This document shows, one piece after another, positions 1 through 11,992 of a stretch of 64,000 nucleotides of DNA. Made by a program: the position numbers and the translations under genes. Below the pieces are notes generated by a model that was not told the origin of the DNA, ran no database searches, and was given only the letters and a program-made list of their open reading frames with translations. The number at the start of each line of letters is the position of its first letter. The first letter of the stretch is position 1. The DNA is from Rotaria socialis (taxonomy: Eukaryota; Rotifera; Eurotatoria; Philodinida; Philodinidae). Where the stretch lies: contig CAJNYU010000541.1 of NCBI GenBank assembly GCA_905331475.1, positions 124,001 to 188,000 on the forward strand, in the 5' to 3' direction.

Positions 1-155
1 GGTTTTAATCTTATTCTTAACTCCTTTTTTAAATCATGTACATGAGTTTTTTCGTCCAATACGAAAGTTATTGAATGGCCATCCGATTTTCGAACCACAG
101 TTACACTAACTTGATCAGTTGGAGTAACAATAAAGGAGTCCGTTGAAGACAACAT
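1..155 (-). CDS. N-terminal fragment of a ubiquitin-fold protein, possibly SNRNP25-like (cut by window edge)
   Basis: Only the first 51 codons are visible; the rest lies left of the window. The start is the ATG at 155-153. After about 14 residues comes a beta-grasp-like segment: a strand (VSVTVVRKSDG), a second strand (HSITFVLDE), then the start of a helix (HVHDLKKELRIRLK). That order is how ubiquitin-like domains begin. The spacing and the DLKK motif resemble the U11/U12 snRNP 25K protein (SNRNP25), a minor-spliceosome component. This is resemblance from memory on a short stretch, so other ubiquitin-like proteins remain possible. No splice site is seen inside the fragment. Confidence 0.45.
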   Translation of the reverse strand, partial: MLSSTDSFIVTPTDQVSVTVVRKSDGHSITFVLDEKTHVHDLKKELRIRLK

Positions 156-1557
156 TTGTTAGTTCTCTTTTTGTTTAGTTTCGCTTGTTGCCACCAGATA
201 TAAAAGTAAGTTCTGAAAGAAATAAAGATGCCAGTAAGAACGAAAGGCATAGAGAGAGAGAGAAAATTACGTGAGGAAGAATAGAAAAAATATTTTCCCT
301 TTTTTCCTCCTGATAGTGTTAGACGACAATTTGAAGCAAAGGAAGAAAAGAACAGGTCAGTATTGTTGGCAATATGAGTGATGTATGAATTATAAATGTT
401 AACTAAAGTGTTGAGAAGAATTTAGGCCTAGAAAAATAGCATAGAAAGTAGTACCCTACGAGAAATATGTGAATAATAACCTTGAAGATTTATCGTCTTA
501 TCTTCGGGAATATCAATAAATGTATTCATCTAAAATGTTATTAGTCTTAGGTAATTAATCGACAATAGTTCTTATGGTAAATTAATTTCTTCTTTTACTT
601 CAATGCGTGTCAAAGAACACAAAATGTGGTCACATAAGAAACTAGTACTTGGTAGTGATATATTTCTCAAGCATAACATATGAAATAGTAATAAGATTTT
701 GGAAAGTCTTATGAAAACGGAAATCGAAATCGAAAAATTCCCTTTCGATTGGATTAACATTAAAGAGACAGGAAGTCGTGCTTCGCCATTAGTCGTATAA
801 TGCAAGGTTTCACATCGTGCTAAATTATATAATCACATCACATATTTTCCTTGTGTTTATTTTTTCTTGAGAAAAATATGATTCAAATGAGTAGAACACA
901 CTTTTCTGCACGATGAAAACAGAAGAGTTATTTTTTGCTTTGTACTAAAAATAATCTTGTTCTTTGAATTTGTTACCAAAAAATTACACATGAAAACATC
1001 TTCAAAAAATATAATTTCCTATGTGTCATTCTTCATTATATGCGGTCACAAGCGATAACATTGAATATTGTTGATTATAATAAAGAAAAATTTACACCAT
1101 ATATGGCAGTGTTTCTTGCGCTGTCTGAATATTAGAAACGTTCCCGAGATTGGTTCAAGCAAGTCAAAGTAGTCTTTCTCGTGGCATCATAGATTTCCTT
1201 GTTTTCTACTCAAGTTATCATCAATTAGGACATTCGCTAATGAATAAAGAGCAACAATTATTCTTTTATTATTGTGCATTCAATATAACTGAATGCGATA
1301 AAAGAAATATTAATGCATCTTTCAAAATCTGATTCATACAGGTGAACATGAAATATTCATAGGAAAAAAATCCAAAATTCATTTGTTGATCGTTACAAAA
1401 GAAAAGCTTTTTAACTTATTGAATATCTTGCATTTTTTTCTAGCTTATATGACTCTCTACATAAAAGCGATATATAAAAAATTTATTTATTAGATTTATA
1501 GTTCAATTGATAGAATATTAAATGGAGAAGTCCGTTGATTTTTCGTTTTATTAAATG

Positions 1558-1653
1558 GTGAATAATATTATAATGAGGTTTTTCAAATGAAAATAAGTGA
1601 ATATTTAACAGACTAAAATAGACGACAACTAGTGTAAGTAGTAGTTTTACTAT
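1558..1653 (+). repeat. Left arm of a 96-bp near-perfect inverted repeat
   Basis: This 96-bp arm is the reverse complement of 2165-2260. It begins GTGAATAATATTATAATG and ends TAGTTTTACTAT. About 510 bp separate the arms. The right arm sits directly against the N at 2164 and inside the dispersed repeat, so a scaffolding artefact is possible. Confidence 0.85.
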
Positions 1654-1904
1654 ATAGAGACGGTAGCGTTGGAAATCATGAATTTTAATCGAAGAAACCA
1701 TCATATCATTGAGAAAAAAGTTATCGAATACACCATCATCATAAGCTTCGTATAAATCAATACCTAAATGAAATAATGTACTCAGACCCATAGAGCGTCG
1801 AACGTGACCTATTCAAGTCAAAATTGATTAGTTCAATAGAAATCACTCTAGAAATATATAACCAAATTGCTTACTCGAAGAGTAGTCTCGGTAAAAACCT
1901 TGCT

Positions 1905-2325
1905 GTGTACTCAAAAAAAGTGAGTACACTCTAGATTCGGTCAGTGTGTCCGTCCGGTCGTTAACACGATAACCTTTGAAAGTCTCGCCCAATTGTCATG
2001 AAATTTTGTAGACATAATGATCTCATTAATATTTCAGTTGAGTTCGAAGATGAGAAGGATCCGTCAAGAAATGGCTGAGTTATCGAAAAAATTCTCAGTA
2101 TTGACCAGACCATCCCTGAGGGGGGGAGGAGGGTACAGAGATTTTTTTCTTAGAATTATTCACNATAGTAAAACTACTACTTACACTAGTTGTCGTCTAT
2201 TTTAGTCTGTTAAATATTCACTTATTTTCATTTGAAAAACCTCATTATAATATTATTCACAACATCTATAAATTGACTCAGTTTTTGCAGTAGACATAAC
2301 AATCGGATGCGAATCCGATGTTTCC
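1905..2325 (+). repeat. Dispersed repeat, copy 1 (interrupted at 2164-2260)
   Basis: This stretch matches 20920-21221 in inverted orientation over its whole length, at an estimated 70 percent identity or somewhat more. It opens with a hairpin (GTGTACTCA, A-rich loop, TGAGTACAC at 1905-1929). It continues through shared blocks such as TGAGTTCGAAGATGAGAAG, CAAGAAATGG and CCATCCCTGAG, and ends near CGAATCCGATG. Between ATTATTCAC (ending 2163) and AACATCTATA (from 2261) there is extra sequence absent from the other copy. There is no convincing open reading frame. It is probably a non-autonomous mobile element; no target-site duplication was found. Confidence 0.7.
2165..2260 (-). repeat. Right arm of the 96-bp inverted repeat, inserted in dispersed-repeat copy 1
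   Basis: This is the reverse complement of 1558-1653. It is preceded by the N at 2164 and both edges carry ATTATTCAC (2155-2163 and 2252-2260). Removing 2164-2260 restores continuity with the second copy of the dispersed repeat. That makes this segment an insertion relative to the repeat, real or from assembly. Confidence 0.8.
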
Positions 2326-2878
2326 TCATTTATTTGTATTAACCTTGAGTTGAATATGCTTAAGCGGATGTAGCTTAAGCATTTCCATAGTCTAATCGAG
2401 CAGAGCAACAAGTAATAGTGAAAATGATGCAAACAAAACAGCTTAATGATTATTTTCGAGAGTCAGATGCGTAGTATAAATTTAATGAGGACCTTAATAA
2501 TGTACGTCATTAGCTAGAAACGACTCAAATAGTGACGTTATATTACATATCATTCAATTATTTGATGTAAAACTACGGTCTCTCTTACATAGAGAAAGTC
2601 AAACCTGTTTTCATGATAATATTTACTTTTTTGTAGTTGGTTTTATGATAAGCAAAACTTCTGTAGATGAATAGAATTTTTATGTCACAAAGATTAGTTG
2701 GTTAAGCAAAATCTCATCAAATTCTCCTTCGTATAATATTCTCTGTTTTGCTCAATATTGCTAATTACAAAACGAACGAGCTATTTCATTTTAATTAGTA
2801 TTAAAAAATTAAAACGATCTATATAATAATATATTTCAAACAGCTATAAAAAGTTTTAAAAGGTCACATCATTTTTTG

Positions 2879-4588
2879 TTAGAGGCCGGGAATTCGATTA
2901 TTACGAAATGCTTCAAAAAATAGATGATGATCACGTCGTACTTGTTCACCATAAACCTAAAATTAAAATTTTGGATGATTTCTTTGCAACGAAAAAAACC
3001 CGATAGCTAACGTTCTTACCATGCCAAATTCTACCATATCTTGAATAAAGTCATCATCACGTCCTGCAACAGCATCACGTATAGTTTTTTCAGTGTGTAA
3101 TGGTATAATTGAAAATGGTAAGTTTGATACATCTTTCGGTCTATTTACACAATCCGCATCAGCTACACAATGAATTTTTGCTTAAAAAAAAGGAAAAAGA
3201 ATATAAACTTTATTTTGCGAAATAAAAACCAAATAAGTGATAGGTTTTTACCCGTAGCTCGTCCAAGATATTGAACAACTTCAACAACATCTTTAAATTC
3301 CTGAATCTCAGACCAATCGAGATCTTCTGAATGTGCTGTAGCTTCATCAACTAAACATGGCACTGTACCTAATGTTGTATAACCTAACCATTTAGGTGTA
3401 GATGCTTGCATTGCATACGAGCATAAAACTGTTCGTAAACCGTCATGTTTAAAATATTCTTCTATAGTTGGATTTCGTACAACATAGGAAACAGCAGATT
3501 TCTGTGCTGGTTTCATATAAAGTATGACATCGTTTTCAAGTGTTTCCGATCGTCCTTCGATGAGAAATGAATACGACGTTTTCCCAGCTGATCCAATACC
3601 AGGCGATGAACGTGCTACAATATCTTTGACTCTATATGTGAATTGATTGTTTTCACTTTTACGAGCGGTTTTTTTCGATTCGGGCACTGTCTCTAAATAT
3701 TTTCTAAAAGCACGCATTAAATCGTCACGTAAATTAACATCAATATCTTTCATTTCTTTAGATCGTATAAATTTTCGATCATAATTTTCGATCGATGTCA
3801 TGGAGTCCAAATGTGCAACATGAGATTTAATGCGAGTTTCATTTAATAGTGTTTTAATTTTGCCAGATGTATTTTGTAATGTTAATGCGAAATGTTCTTT
3901 TTGATGTCGGCAAAAGTCATAAACTTGTTTTAAATATTCTTCAACACAAACAATAAGAGTATGTTCGATTTCTTTATCTGAAAAGCCTTTCTCGTAGCAT
4001 ACTAAATTCAGCGACGCTAATAAACGTTTAACATCCCACGTAAACGGACCAACATAACCTTCATCGAAATCGTTTACATCAAAATTAAGAATACCATGAT
4101 TATCTAAATATGTACCAAAATTTTCTGCATGTAAATCACCCTGTAAATAAATATAAAGCAAATTATTTAGTATTTATTGATTTCTTTTTTCGTTTTGTTT
4201 TGATTTATTTATTATTTACATGAATAAAGACTTGCCCTGCAGCCTTATTTCTTGCAATAAATCGATCTTGATCGGTTTTCAAATCTTGATAAAATAAAAT
4301 TGCTGATCCACGATAGAATTTAAACGGTGAAGAAGCCATTTTACGAAAACGACCACGAAATGCAGTTGGATTTTCACGAATGCCAGCTTGGAAAAACTTT
4401 GAAAATGTATCAATAATAAATTGTGTTCGTTGTTGATCATTTTGTGCTTGAAGACGATAAATTGCTTTTTCATGAGCATCAACATCATAGGATAATCTAT
4501 TCGTTCCAGAAGATAATGTGTTCGCTTCAGAAGATGGTCTGCCCGTTTCATGATGGACAGCAGATTGTGCTCGATACATGATTTTCAA
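2879..4588 (-). CDS. DUF2252 family protein, 498 aa, 4 exons
   Basis: Exons (minus): 4588-4220, 4140-3252, 3180-3020, 2956-2879; phases agree and give 498 residues. Introns are 79, 71 and 63 nt with GT-AG ends. The DUF2252 hallmark spans the first junction: GDLHAENFG at residues 124-132, followed by the aspartate-rich FDVNDFDEGYVGPFTWD segment. This family has a kinase-like (aminoglycoside phosphotransferase-type) fold and no firmly established function, so I assign no reaction. No signal peptide or membrane segment is seen. The ATG at 4588 opens the frame; a second Met two codons on could also serve. The family is common in bacteria and fungi and patchy in animals, so transfer is possible, but the gene now carries three host-like introns. 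Confidence 0.85.
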
Positions 4589-6303
4589 AGAACTTTTTTT
4601 AATATTTTAATCTTTAATCAACTTTCAAATCAATAAATGAATCTTGTTGTTCGACTGAAATTCAAACGAATGAAAAACAGAATATGATCAAATATTTATC
4701 AGTCTGTTATTAGTATTCTTAGGTGTATTTGATCAGTTACTATTAATATTTATTTGTTTGCGGTATAGTTTCTTTTTCTTCGATGCCAAATAGGAGAAGA
4801 GGATATTTGATATGAATGAAAATTTAATTTTTTCCCATTTAAATTACGGAATCAGATATATAGCGAACTCGATTAACGTAGAAAAGTGTGAGGTTTATGA
4901 AGGAAGATTTTTTTATTCAAATATGAAAGTTTGTGCGGTAACCAACCGTCAACAGAATGCTGACGTAGAGTAACGAGTGTAATTGGCAAAATAAGAAGAA
5001 GGAGAAATAAAACTCCTCAAGTAAAAACATGAATTCAAGGTCGCATGCAGAGCTTTTTTACATCAGCGCATTAGTCATCTAATGGAATCTTTCTATTTAA
5101 GAATGACGAGACAAATGTCAGAAAAACACTTTTTTATTATCTGAATAGTAAGCCATTTGAAGAGATTTTTTTCTTGAAAGTTTAATCACTAGAGTCTAGT
5201 GACTAGACCCTTCAAAATAAAATAAATAATACCACCAATTGGAAGTTGAAATCAGCATTTTGGCTTTCCCTTATTGGCGGGGAAAAAAGACACGTATAAC
5301 TCCAAGCTTTAGGACCTACTATTCAATAGTTATATATATTATTGACATTTACACCGCACAATTTACTAACATAATAATTTTTACCACGCTCTTTTTTTAT
5401 CCTCTAAACGCACCATGGTGGGTGTGAGTGTTTTTCTTTGTCATTGATTATGCAGCAAAGAGAGCTTCGATTTTCTGTGACCATGAACAGATTTACTATG
5501 TCTATTGATTTTATATTTATATTCAAAAGAATTACAAATACGTTTCTCTTCGAATTTTTTAAAGCCACGCCTTTGAAATATATAGAAAATGCTTGAGAAA
5601 AAACAAAAAATTTTAAGATCAATAAAAATTATTCGAATTATATTATGTTGTTTTTTTTAACTTGTTATTGCCTTTTCGTATATAACACCAAGACGAAGCC
5701 TGCAAATTTATCTTTCTGCTTGTACACAGTTTCTCAGTCTATAATGGAAGCCATTGAAAATGAATAATGCAATATGCTTTCACGAAAACAGTTAAGAAAT
5801 TATTTTTTTGTTTTTCTTATGATCGGTCTCATCGAAACAATTCGATTGGATCTAAGCATGATCAAATATGTTCTTATATTTTTTTGCGGCTTGGTTTTCA
5901 TTTCTCAAGTATATTTATTCGTCAAGCACTACCCTACATCGAAATATTGACTTGCGAAATTATACTCTCTGTGAAAAACTGCATGGTATGATATTTTCAT
6001 GCGAACTGTGAAACATTGAATAGAGAAAAAAAGTCACTGGTTAATAAAATAAATTCAGATTTATGAAAGCTTTTATTTGCGAAGCATTCAGATTGTTTGC
6101 AGTGGTGCTATGAATAGAAGAATCGAACATTTCTCTTTACTTTAATGAATATTTCGTATTTATATCTACTATTTTTATAAAACATGTTATACATGAAAAA
6201 GAAACACCGTACAATAAAAAACCTCACAATAATTATATTTCACTAATGACACAAATATACAAAATACAATAAACAAAAGTTTTAAAAATAAAATAAATTA
6301 TTT
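4589..6303. other. Intergenic, nothing firm
   Basis: This is the region between the DUF2252 start and the MCM8 stop. Short open frames are present on both strands (for example 5239-5427 and 5767-5991) but lack domains, splice partners or coding-like composition. The left part should hold the DUF2252 promoter. I see no repeat or RNA gene. Confidence 0.5.
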
Positions 6304-9300
6304 CTATTCAAGTAAACTAATTTGATATAAATTATGACCTTTTTTCAGTAAATATCCATTATCGTTTAGTTTTATTAATAGTTCGTCGAATCTATCCATA
6401 TTAATTTTAATATCCTATATATTAACAAAAATCAGTTTCTACAACTATCCACTCGTCGTTAATAAAATAATACTTACTATTGCTATTTGTTTAAGTTCAG
6501 CTAATGAAAAGTGAGGATTTTTCTTTTTTTCCGTAACACATCGAATAGCATTCATCAGTTTCTTAACCTAAATACAAAAACAGAGTTAGTTTTAATTAAT
6601 AGTGAAGAAAACGATCGAATGAACACAAACTTCAGATGCTCGGCTCATTCCCGAGCCATGTTGTAATCGTGAAAAATCAAGTTGACCATTTTCATCTGTA
6701 TATGTATCGAGCATACTAGCTCTCATGATTTGTACAACATCAAGAGCATCTAATTCTGTACATTCTTCACGTAGCTCAAGTTTAGCACGAGCCTAAAAAT
6801 ATATTGAAAATACTTTCGTACCAGCAATTGAAACAGTTTTCACTAGATTGTAATCGTAGACTCTCGAAACGGGAATTTTCTTTTGTCCATCTGTAACATA
6901 TCAGGGATATTTACACATTAGGATCCAGTAAATCAATTAGTATTCGAGAGTGAAGAATATGAAAACTCATTTCAAATTTTTTATGTACGACATAGTTTAA
7001 TATTAGATTTATGCACAACTTTTTAGTCGTGAGCAATTGTACTTGTTCGGATCGATATAGGAGTTAGAATGATGGACATAGTATATCTATAAGTAATTAG
7101 TTAAAATATATGGCATGTGTTTTATTTTTGGATATCGAAAACACACCGAATAATTTAACTAATGAAAAATCTGAAAGTTTCCTTTATAATATTTGAATTT
7201 AGATTCTTAGATCTCTACAGATCAATATTTTACTCTATAACTTCGGATGGCACGCATTAAAATTACATTTACAAATTTAAACAAGACTATGAAGTGACGA
7301 AATGCACTTATCTTGTACTTTGCGAAGCACATATTTATCAGTAAAAGCATTTATAAGGTATATCTCTATTGTGTCATCAAAAAGCTAAACGAATTGAATA
7401 TCGACAGTCATATTCACTTGCTTCAGTTAGACGCATTAATGATTCGAGTTGGCGTAAAGTAATGGGAGTGGTTCCATTACGTTGATGAGCAATACGTAAA
7501 TGAAAGTAAAATTTTTTCAGAATATCAATTGCTGGTCGTGTAAGACGAGGTTTAACATATCGACGTGCATAAGCAATATACTATAGTAATAAATCATATG
7601 TTATATAAATTCATAACTAAGATTGTTTTACTTTTTGTAAAAGACTTGGACCCACTGGCTCAATGATCTCACCAGGTTTGAGACGTAATTCTTCACGCAA
7701 TGGAATGTCATCATCAGTTTTCGATGAAGGTTTTCGTCCGTTGCCATTTGCAGCAGCTGCACCTTCGTTCACTGTTCGATTTAAACTCATTGTTGTATTA
7801 TTATGTGATGAACGAGCTGAACGATTATGTTGAGCAAGAACATGTTCAGATAAACGATAGTCAAGTTCATCGTCAGCTCGATCAATAAGAATAAAAACAA
7901 GATCGAACCGACTCAAAATTGGTCCTTTCAATCTTTAGCCAATAAAAACAAAAGAATCTTTCAAAAATATGAACATAAAAAAAGAATTACTTTAAATTTT
8001 CCGATACTGTTTTTGCCTTATTATAATGTCCACCGACTGGATTTGCAGCAGCAATAACACAAGTTCGCGCTGGTATACTAGCCATAATACCACCTTTCGC
8101 AATAGAAACACATTGTTGCTCCATAGCTTCAAGTAATACTTGCTGTTGAGTTACCATTTTATCGAATTCATCAATACAACAGCAACCTTGATGAGCCATA
8201 ACAAGTGCGCCAGCATCGAGCATCATTTCTCCATCTTTATCTTTATGTAACGTAACTGTAAGACCAGACTGAGTCGAACTTGTACCACAGACATATACAC
8301 CTGTAGATTTTGTTTTTAATTTCAATACAAATCAAAATAATATTGATAATATTGTTTCTATTTATTTACCTCGTGGTGCAACATTAACACAACCATGTAG
8401 CAATTGACTTTTGCCAAGACCTGGATCACCAACAATTAATATATGTGGATCAGAACGTATTGGAATATGTGACTACAACCAATAAGAACAAAAACCAAAC
8501 ATTGTAATTCATTTTTTTACTAACTTACGGCACTATCTTCGCCTCGTACTAATCCACCAAATAAAGCCATTAATAATGCTGCTTTTACCAGTTCATGTCC
8601 ATATATACTTGGACAAAGTGAATGAACTAGAAGTCTATCATCATAAGAATAAATAAATAAATAAATAAATCCACGTCAAAAATCATCTATTGATAAAGAT
8701 GATTTGATTTACTTTAGAACATCTTTTTGCTGTTGAATTTGTTGAATACCATATAAATCAAATAAAGAAAAGTCCATTGTATTCATTAAACTGCTACCGC
8801 CTGAGGCTGGATCAGAAGTATTTAATCGTTGATTAACAACTGAATTAACATCAATATAAACTTGAAGTAGCGATTGATCCGATAGTTTACGTCCACCGCC
8901 ACCACCTCAAAATAAAATAAAATACTGTTAGCATGATGTCTTCCAAATAAAAATGCTTACACACGATGTAACTACGAAAAAGAAAAAAGATGGTATTTTT
9001 TCAGCATTATCTTTGATTCGATATCAAAAACATCTTTCACGGTCTATAATCGATCCTTTAAGGACTCAGAACTAGATCCAAGAACTGCTCTAACTCGTTC
9101 TAATTTTGTGATGGTTTCTAACTACTATTTTTGACGGAACAAAATTTTCATGTTTCATACCATTTTCATCTACCATTAACTTTACGACACCAGAAACAAC
9201 TACAACATCGCCGGGAATAGCACTATTAACTAGGTCATTTGTCAGTTCACATTCAATTGTTTGAGGAATACGACCAGGCGCTCGTGATGCTTCTGAAGCA

Positions 9301-10721
9301 ACTTCTTGCAGTCTAGAGATATGAAAATACTTTTTCGATCAAAATTTTAATGAGAGAAAGAAAGCATTCAAACCGTATTGTTTGCCAATCGATGATGGTT
9401 GTTAATGGATGAGAACGTTGTTGAACAAATGATCGGCCATTACAACCAGGTGTAGGACAACGTTCTGGCTCTGTATGTTTACCATTTTCACATGTTACAC
9501 CAAATGTTTGTCGACATGTTGAACATTCGTATGCAAGGCGAATCACCAAACATTGAGAATTACTTACTCGTACAACGACACCACGAATCGATACGAATTT
9601 ACCTAAATGATTGACAATGATTTTTGTTTGATACAAGTAAAATAAAACATATTTAACCAAAAGCTTGAGCTTTAACATCTTTTAATCGAATCATTGGCGT
9701 AAAATTAACTAAACGTGCATGAATTATTGGAAGGTCAATAAGCGGTACTGTTGGATGCTGACATTCACTAGCAGCTACTCGATCTTTTTCTTCTTGTTCA
9801 TCAATAATACACTAAAAAATCCAATCAATTTTATTTTCGTCTTATTTCATCAAAATAAAACCCTTATTCTATACTTGATGCATGGCTAATCCAATGACAC
9901 GCATGGTTGTTTCGTTTTGATCAGAAAAGAATAAACTCCAAGTTGGCTTTTTATCTTGAAAAGCTATTTAAAGAAGAAATTTCCTTGTTTACATCCATCG
10001 TATTTAATTAGAAATGTGTAGATTTTATATTATTATGGATTTACAGTGTTTTGATATTTTCATAAACACTATCAATTGTTGAACAAAAAAATACACATTC
10101 CTCTATGTTCGTTACCTGAGTCTTCAAGTACTTCGTGATAGTTAATAGAAAAGGATTGTTTTTGTTCGATTTCAGACTAGAAAAATAAATCAAAAATTTT
10201 CGATTCTATTCTAATTGTAATTGTAATTAATATACATACAAAATCATATTGATTTTTCATTCGTTTAAAATAATCTTCAAATAATTGACAAACGGATAAA
10301 TAACTTGGATCAGATTCTTTGTCTAGAAAAATAAAACATTTATCTATTTCTGTAGCCGCAAAATTCTATTCATAAAATAGACCTGTATCAGGAAAATAAA
10401 GTGACCAGCCACGATAGCGTGCTGGTCGTTCACCAACATCAATATACGTCGCTAGATAAAGAAAACAAAAATTTCAAAACCAAACCTTTCATGTGACAAC
10501 TCACTAATGGGTGTTTGTACAATTTTAATTGAACTTGAAAGCTCTATATGAGAATTATTTTGATTAGGAGGTCCTGTATCATTCGGTTTTTCGGAATTTT
10601 CATTATCTTTTTTTTTCTTTTTCCAAAATCGATTTTTAAATTTATTATTGTAAGGATTATATCCTTTCTTTTTCTGTCCATTTTGTTGGCCTTGTTGTGG
10701 TTTTTTCGCTCCTGGGGCCAT
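6304..10721 (-). CDS. MCM8: DNA helicase MCM8, 861 aa, 17 exons, complete
   Basis: MCM8 is an AAA+ helicase that partners MCM9 in homologous recombination and meiotic or interstrand-crosslink repair. Exons (minus): 10721-10505, 10451-10383, 10322-10240, 10176-10116, 9963-9875, 9811-9658, 9602-9374, 9312-9161, 8905-8716, 8634-8529, 8472-8370, 8300-7991, 7932-7632, 7580-7422, 6792-6631, 6567-6478, 6414-6304. All phases close to 861 residues (human about 840). The basic N-terminus is followed by a C4 zinc finger (C251, C254, C273, C278), Walker [10 protein letters not shown] (465-473), Walker B CIDEFDKM (526-533), arginine finger in SRFD (595-598) and a C-terminal winged-helix tail. The stretch [18 protein letters not shown] is near-identical to human MCM8. 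Intron 14 is GC-AG and about 630 nt long. The Met at 10721 was chosen; an in-frame Met at 10733 adds four residues. All catalytic motifs are intact. Confidence 0.95.
6793..7421 (-). other. GC-AG intron 14 of MCM8 (629 nt)
   Basis: The donor is GCAAGT after ...CTAACTGAA, and the acceptor is TTTTTAG before GCTCGTGCTAAA. Only this GC donor keeps the conserved LTEARAKLEL protein sequence in phase. The neighbouring GT two bases on breaks the frame. It is about ten times longer than the other introns of the gene. No open frame or clear element is visible inside; a short ACTCTCGAA/TTCGAGAGT inverted repeat lies near 6861-6951. Confidence 0.8.
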
Positions 10722-10963
10722 AAAAATGAACAAGCGAATTAATCTAAAAGAGAGAATTCAAATCACTAATAATCTAACAGCGAAACATAGGCGATACGTT
10801 AATCGATTGTTTCACAAATACATACAGAATGAAAAAAATAAACGTGATCATATCGAAATATCGTTAAACGTCTAGCTACTTAGTTTCGATATCGTTAGAG
10901 CGCCAAATATCAATAATGTATATATTTGTTTTCTATTGAATTGTAAAATAAAACTTTTTTCGA
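10722..10963. promoter_or_regulatory. Putative divergent promoter between MCM8 and the 318-aa gene
   Basis: The start codons of the two divergent genes are 242 bp apart, so both core promoters and 5' UTRs must lie here or overlap. No TATA box or named motif is assigned. The call rests on gene arrangement only. Confidence 0.5.
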
Positions 10964-11992
10964 ATGAGTTGGTTCAACGAAAATAAAAATAATTCCTCTC
11001 TATTTTTTTCAAATAAATCTTTAACAAATCATCGAACATGTACATCGTGTTGTCCATGTGATGCTAAAAATTTACTTCATCCAAAATTCAATAATTTTCT
11101 TTCTCATGACACAGATGTAAAAGAGAATGGATTAATAAAAACTTCAGATACATGTTGTCTAAGTAAACTTCAAGTTGATTGTCGTATTCAATGTTATAAA
11201 AAGAAGAAAAACCATGAGAAAATGATGAATACAAAAAGATATGATTCTATAAATTCAACTCCAAGCATAAAACGAAGTATTTCATCGTCATCCGGTCGAT
11301 TGAGTCCGATACAGAAAAGAAAAAGATTTGATTCAACTACAAATGCAAACAGTCATTACATTCGTAATCATGATTTTGATGATCAAGCCTCGTCTTCATC
11401 TCTTTCAACATTATCGCATATGAATGAAAGTGAAATAACTGAACAAACGTTTTCGTCCGTGGAATCAGAAAAAGAATTGAAATATAACTATAAATCTGCA
11501 AGTACAATATTTAATGAATACATCTCTATGATCTTAAGGTTTTCTTAATGATTATTTTTTTTCCCTCCATCAGATGCTCTACAATACCGTAAAAGAAGCC
11601 CATCAATATTACCCATAAATCAAAACATTCAAGATTTAAAAACTTCTATTAATAATCTGACTGAATTAATTGCCCAACAAAAAAATCCTTCTCAAACATC
11701 TACATTATCAAAGCCAACAATATTGAGTTCTTTTCTTGATAAGCTTCGTCGTGTTTTTAATTTATTCAAATCATCATCGAAATCCACTAACGACTGTATC
11801 AATGAAGAATGTTGTCGAATTCTTGAATGCAATCATCTAACGAAGCAAACTCTTCTCAGCGTCTATCAATTATTTGATAGAAATGAAACTTTATTTCTCA
11901 ATTGGTTACGAACAATCATGCCTGACTATATTGTTCCACTACTACTGAACTATGTTAAATATTTTGACTCGATATCAATTGATAACGAATAA
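10964..11992 (+). CDS. Unrecognised 318-aa protein, Cys-rich N-terminus, 2 exons
   Basis: Exons 10964-11501 and 11574-11992, joined in phase 1 across a 72-nt intron (donor GTACAA, acceptor CATCAG). The N-terminal part has clustered cysteines (CTSCCPC near residue 27; DTCC and CRIQC around 65-80) followed by KKKK-type basic runs. The middle is rich in Ser, Asn and Lys, like a disordered nuclear protein. The last 100 residues look folded, with hydrophobic helices (LLSVYQLFDRNETLFLNWL, then PDYIVPLLLNYVKYF). I recognise no family. It is head-to-head with MCM8. An apparent nearer donor at 11539 was rejected because it breaks the frame and leaves a 35-nt intron. Confidence 0.65.

Larger units (their letters stand above)
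156..2878. other. Intergenic stretch with a dispersed-repeat copy and no firm gene
   Basis: No supported gene. Several short open frames here have no domain and biased, low-complexity content. One at 1791-1654 on the minus strand (begins MGLSTLFHLGIDLYEAYDD) looks more coding-like than the rest, but I found no partner exon or recognisable family, so I do not call it. The stretch contains one copy of a dispersed repeat and a 96-bp inverted duplication, both listed separately. The only ambiguous base noticed in the window is the N at 2164. Confidence 0.5.

Noticed and set aside
1483..1791. A 102-codon minus-strand frame starting MGLSTLFHLGIDLYEAYDD
   Set aside because: The first third looks coding-like, but the rest runs through the inverted-repeat arm and no partner exon or family was found.
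11539..11573. A 35-nt intron in the gene at 10964
   Set aside because: Too short for this genome and it leads straight to a stop; the donor at 11502 gives a 72-nt intron and an open frame.
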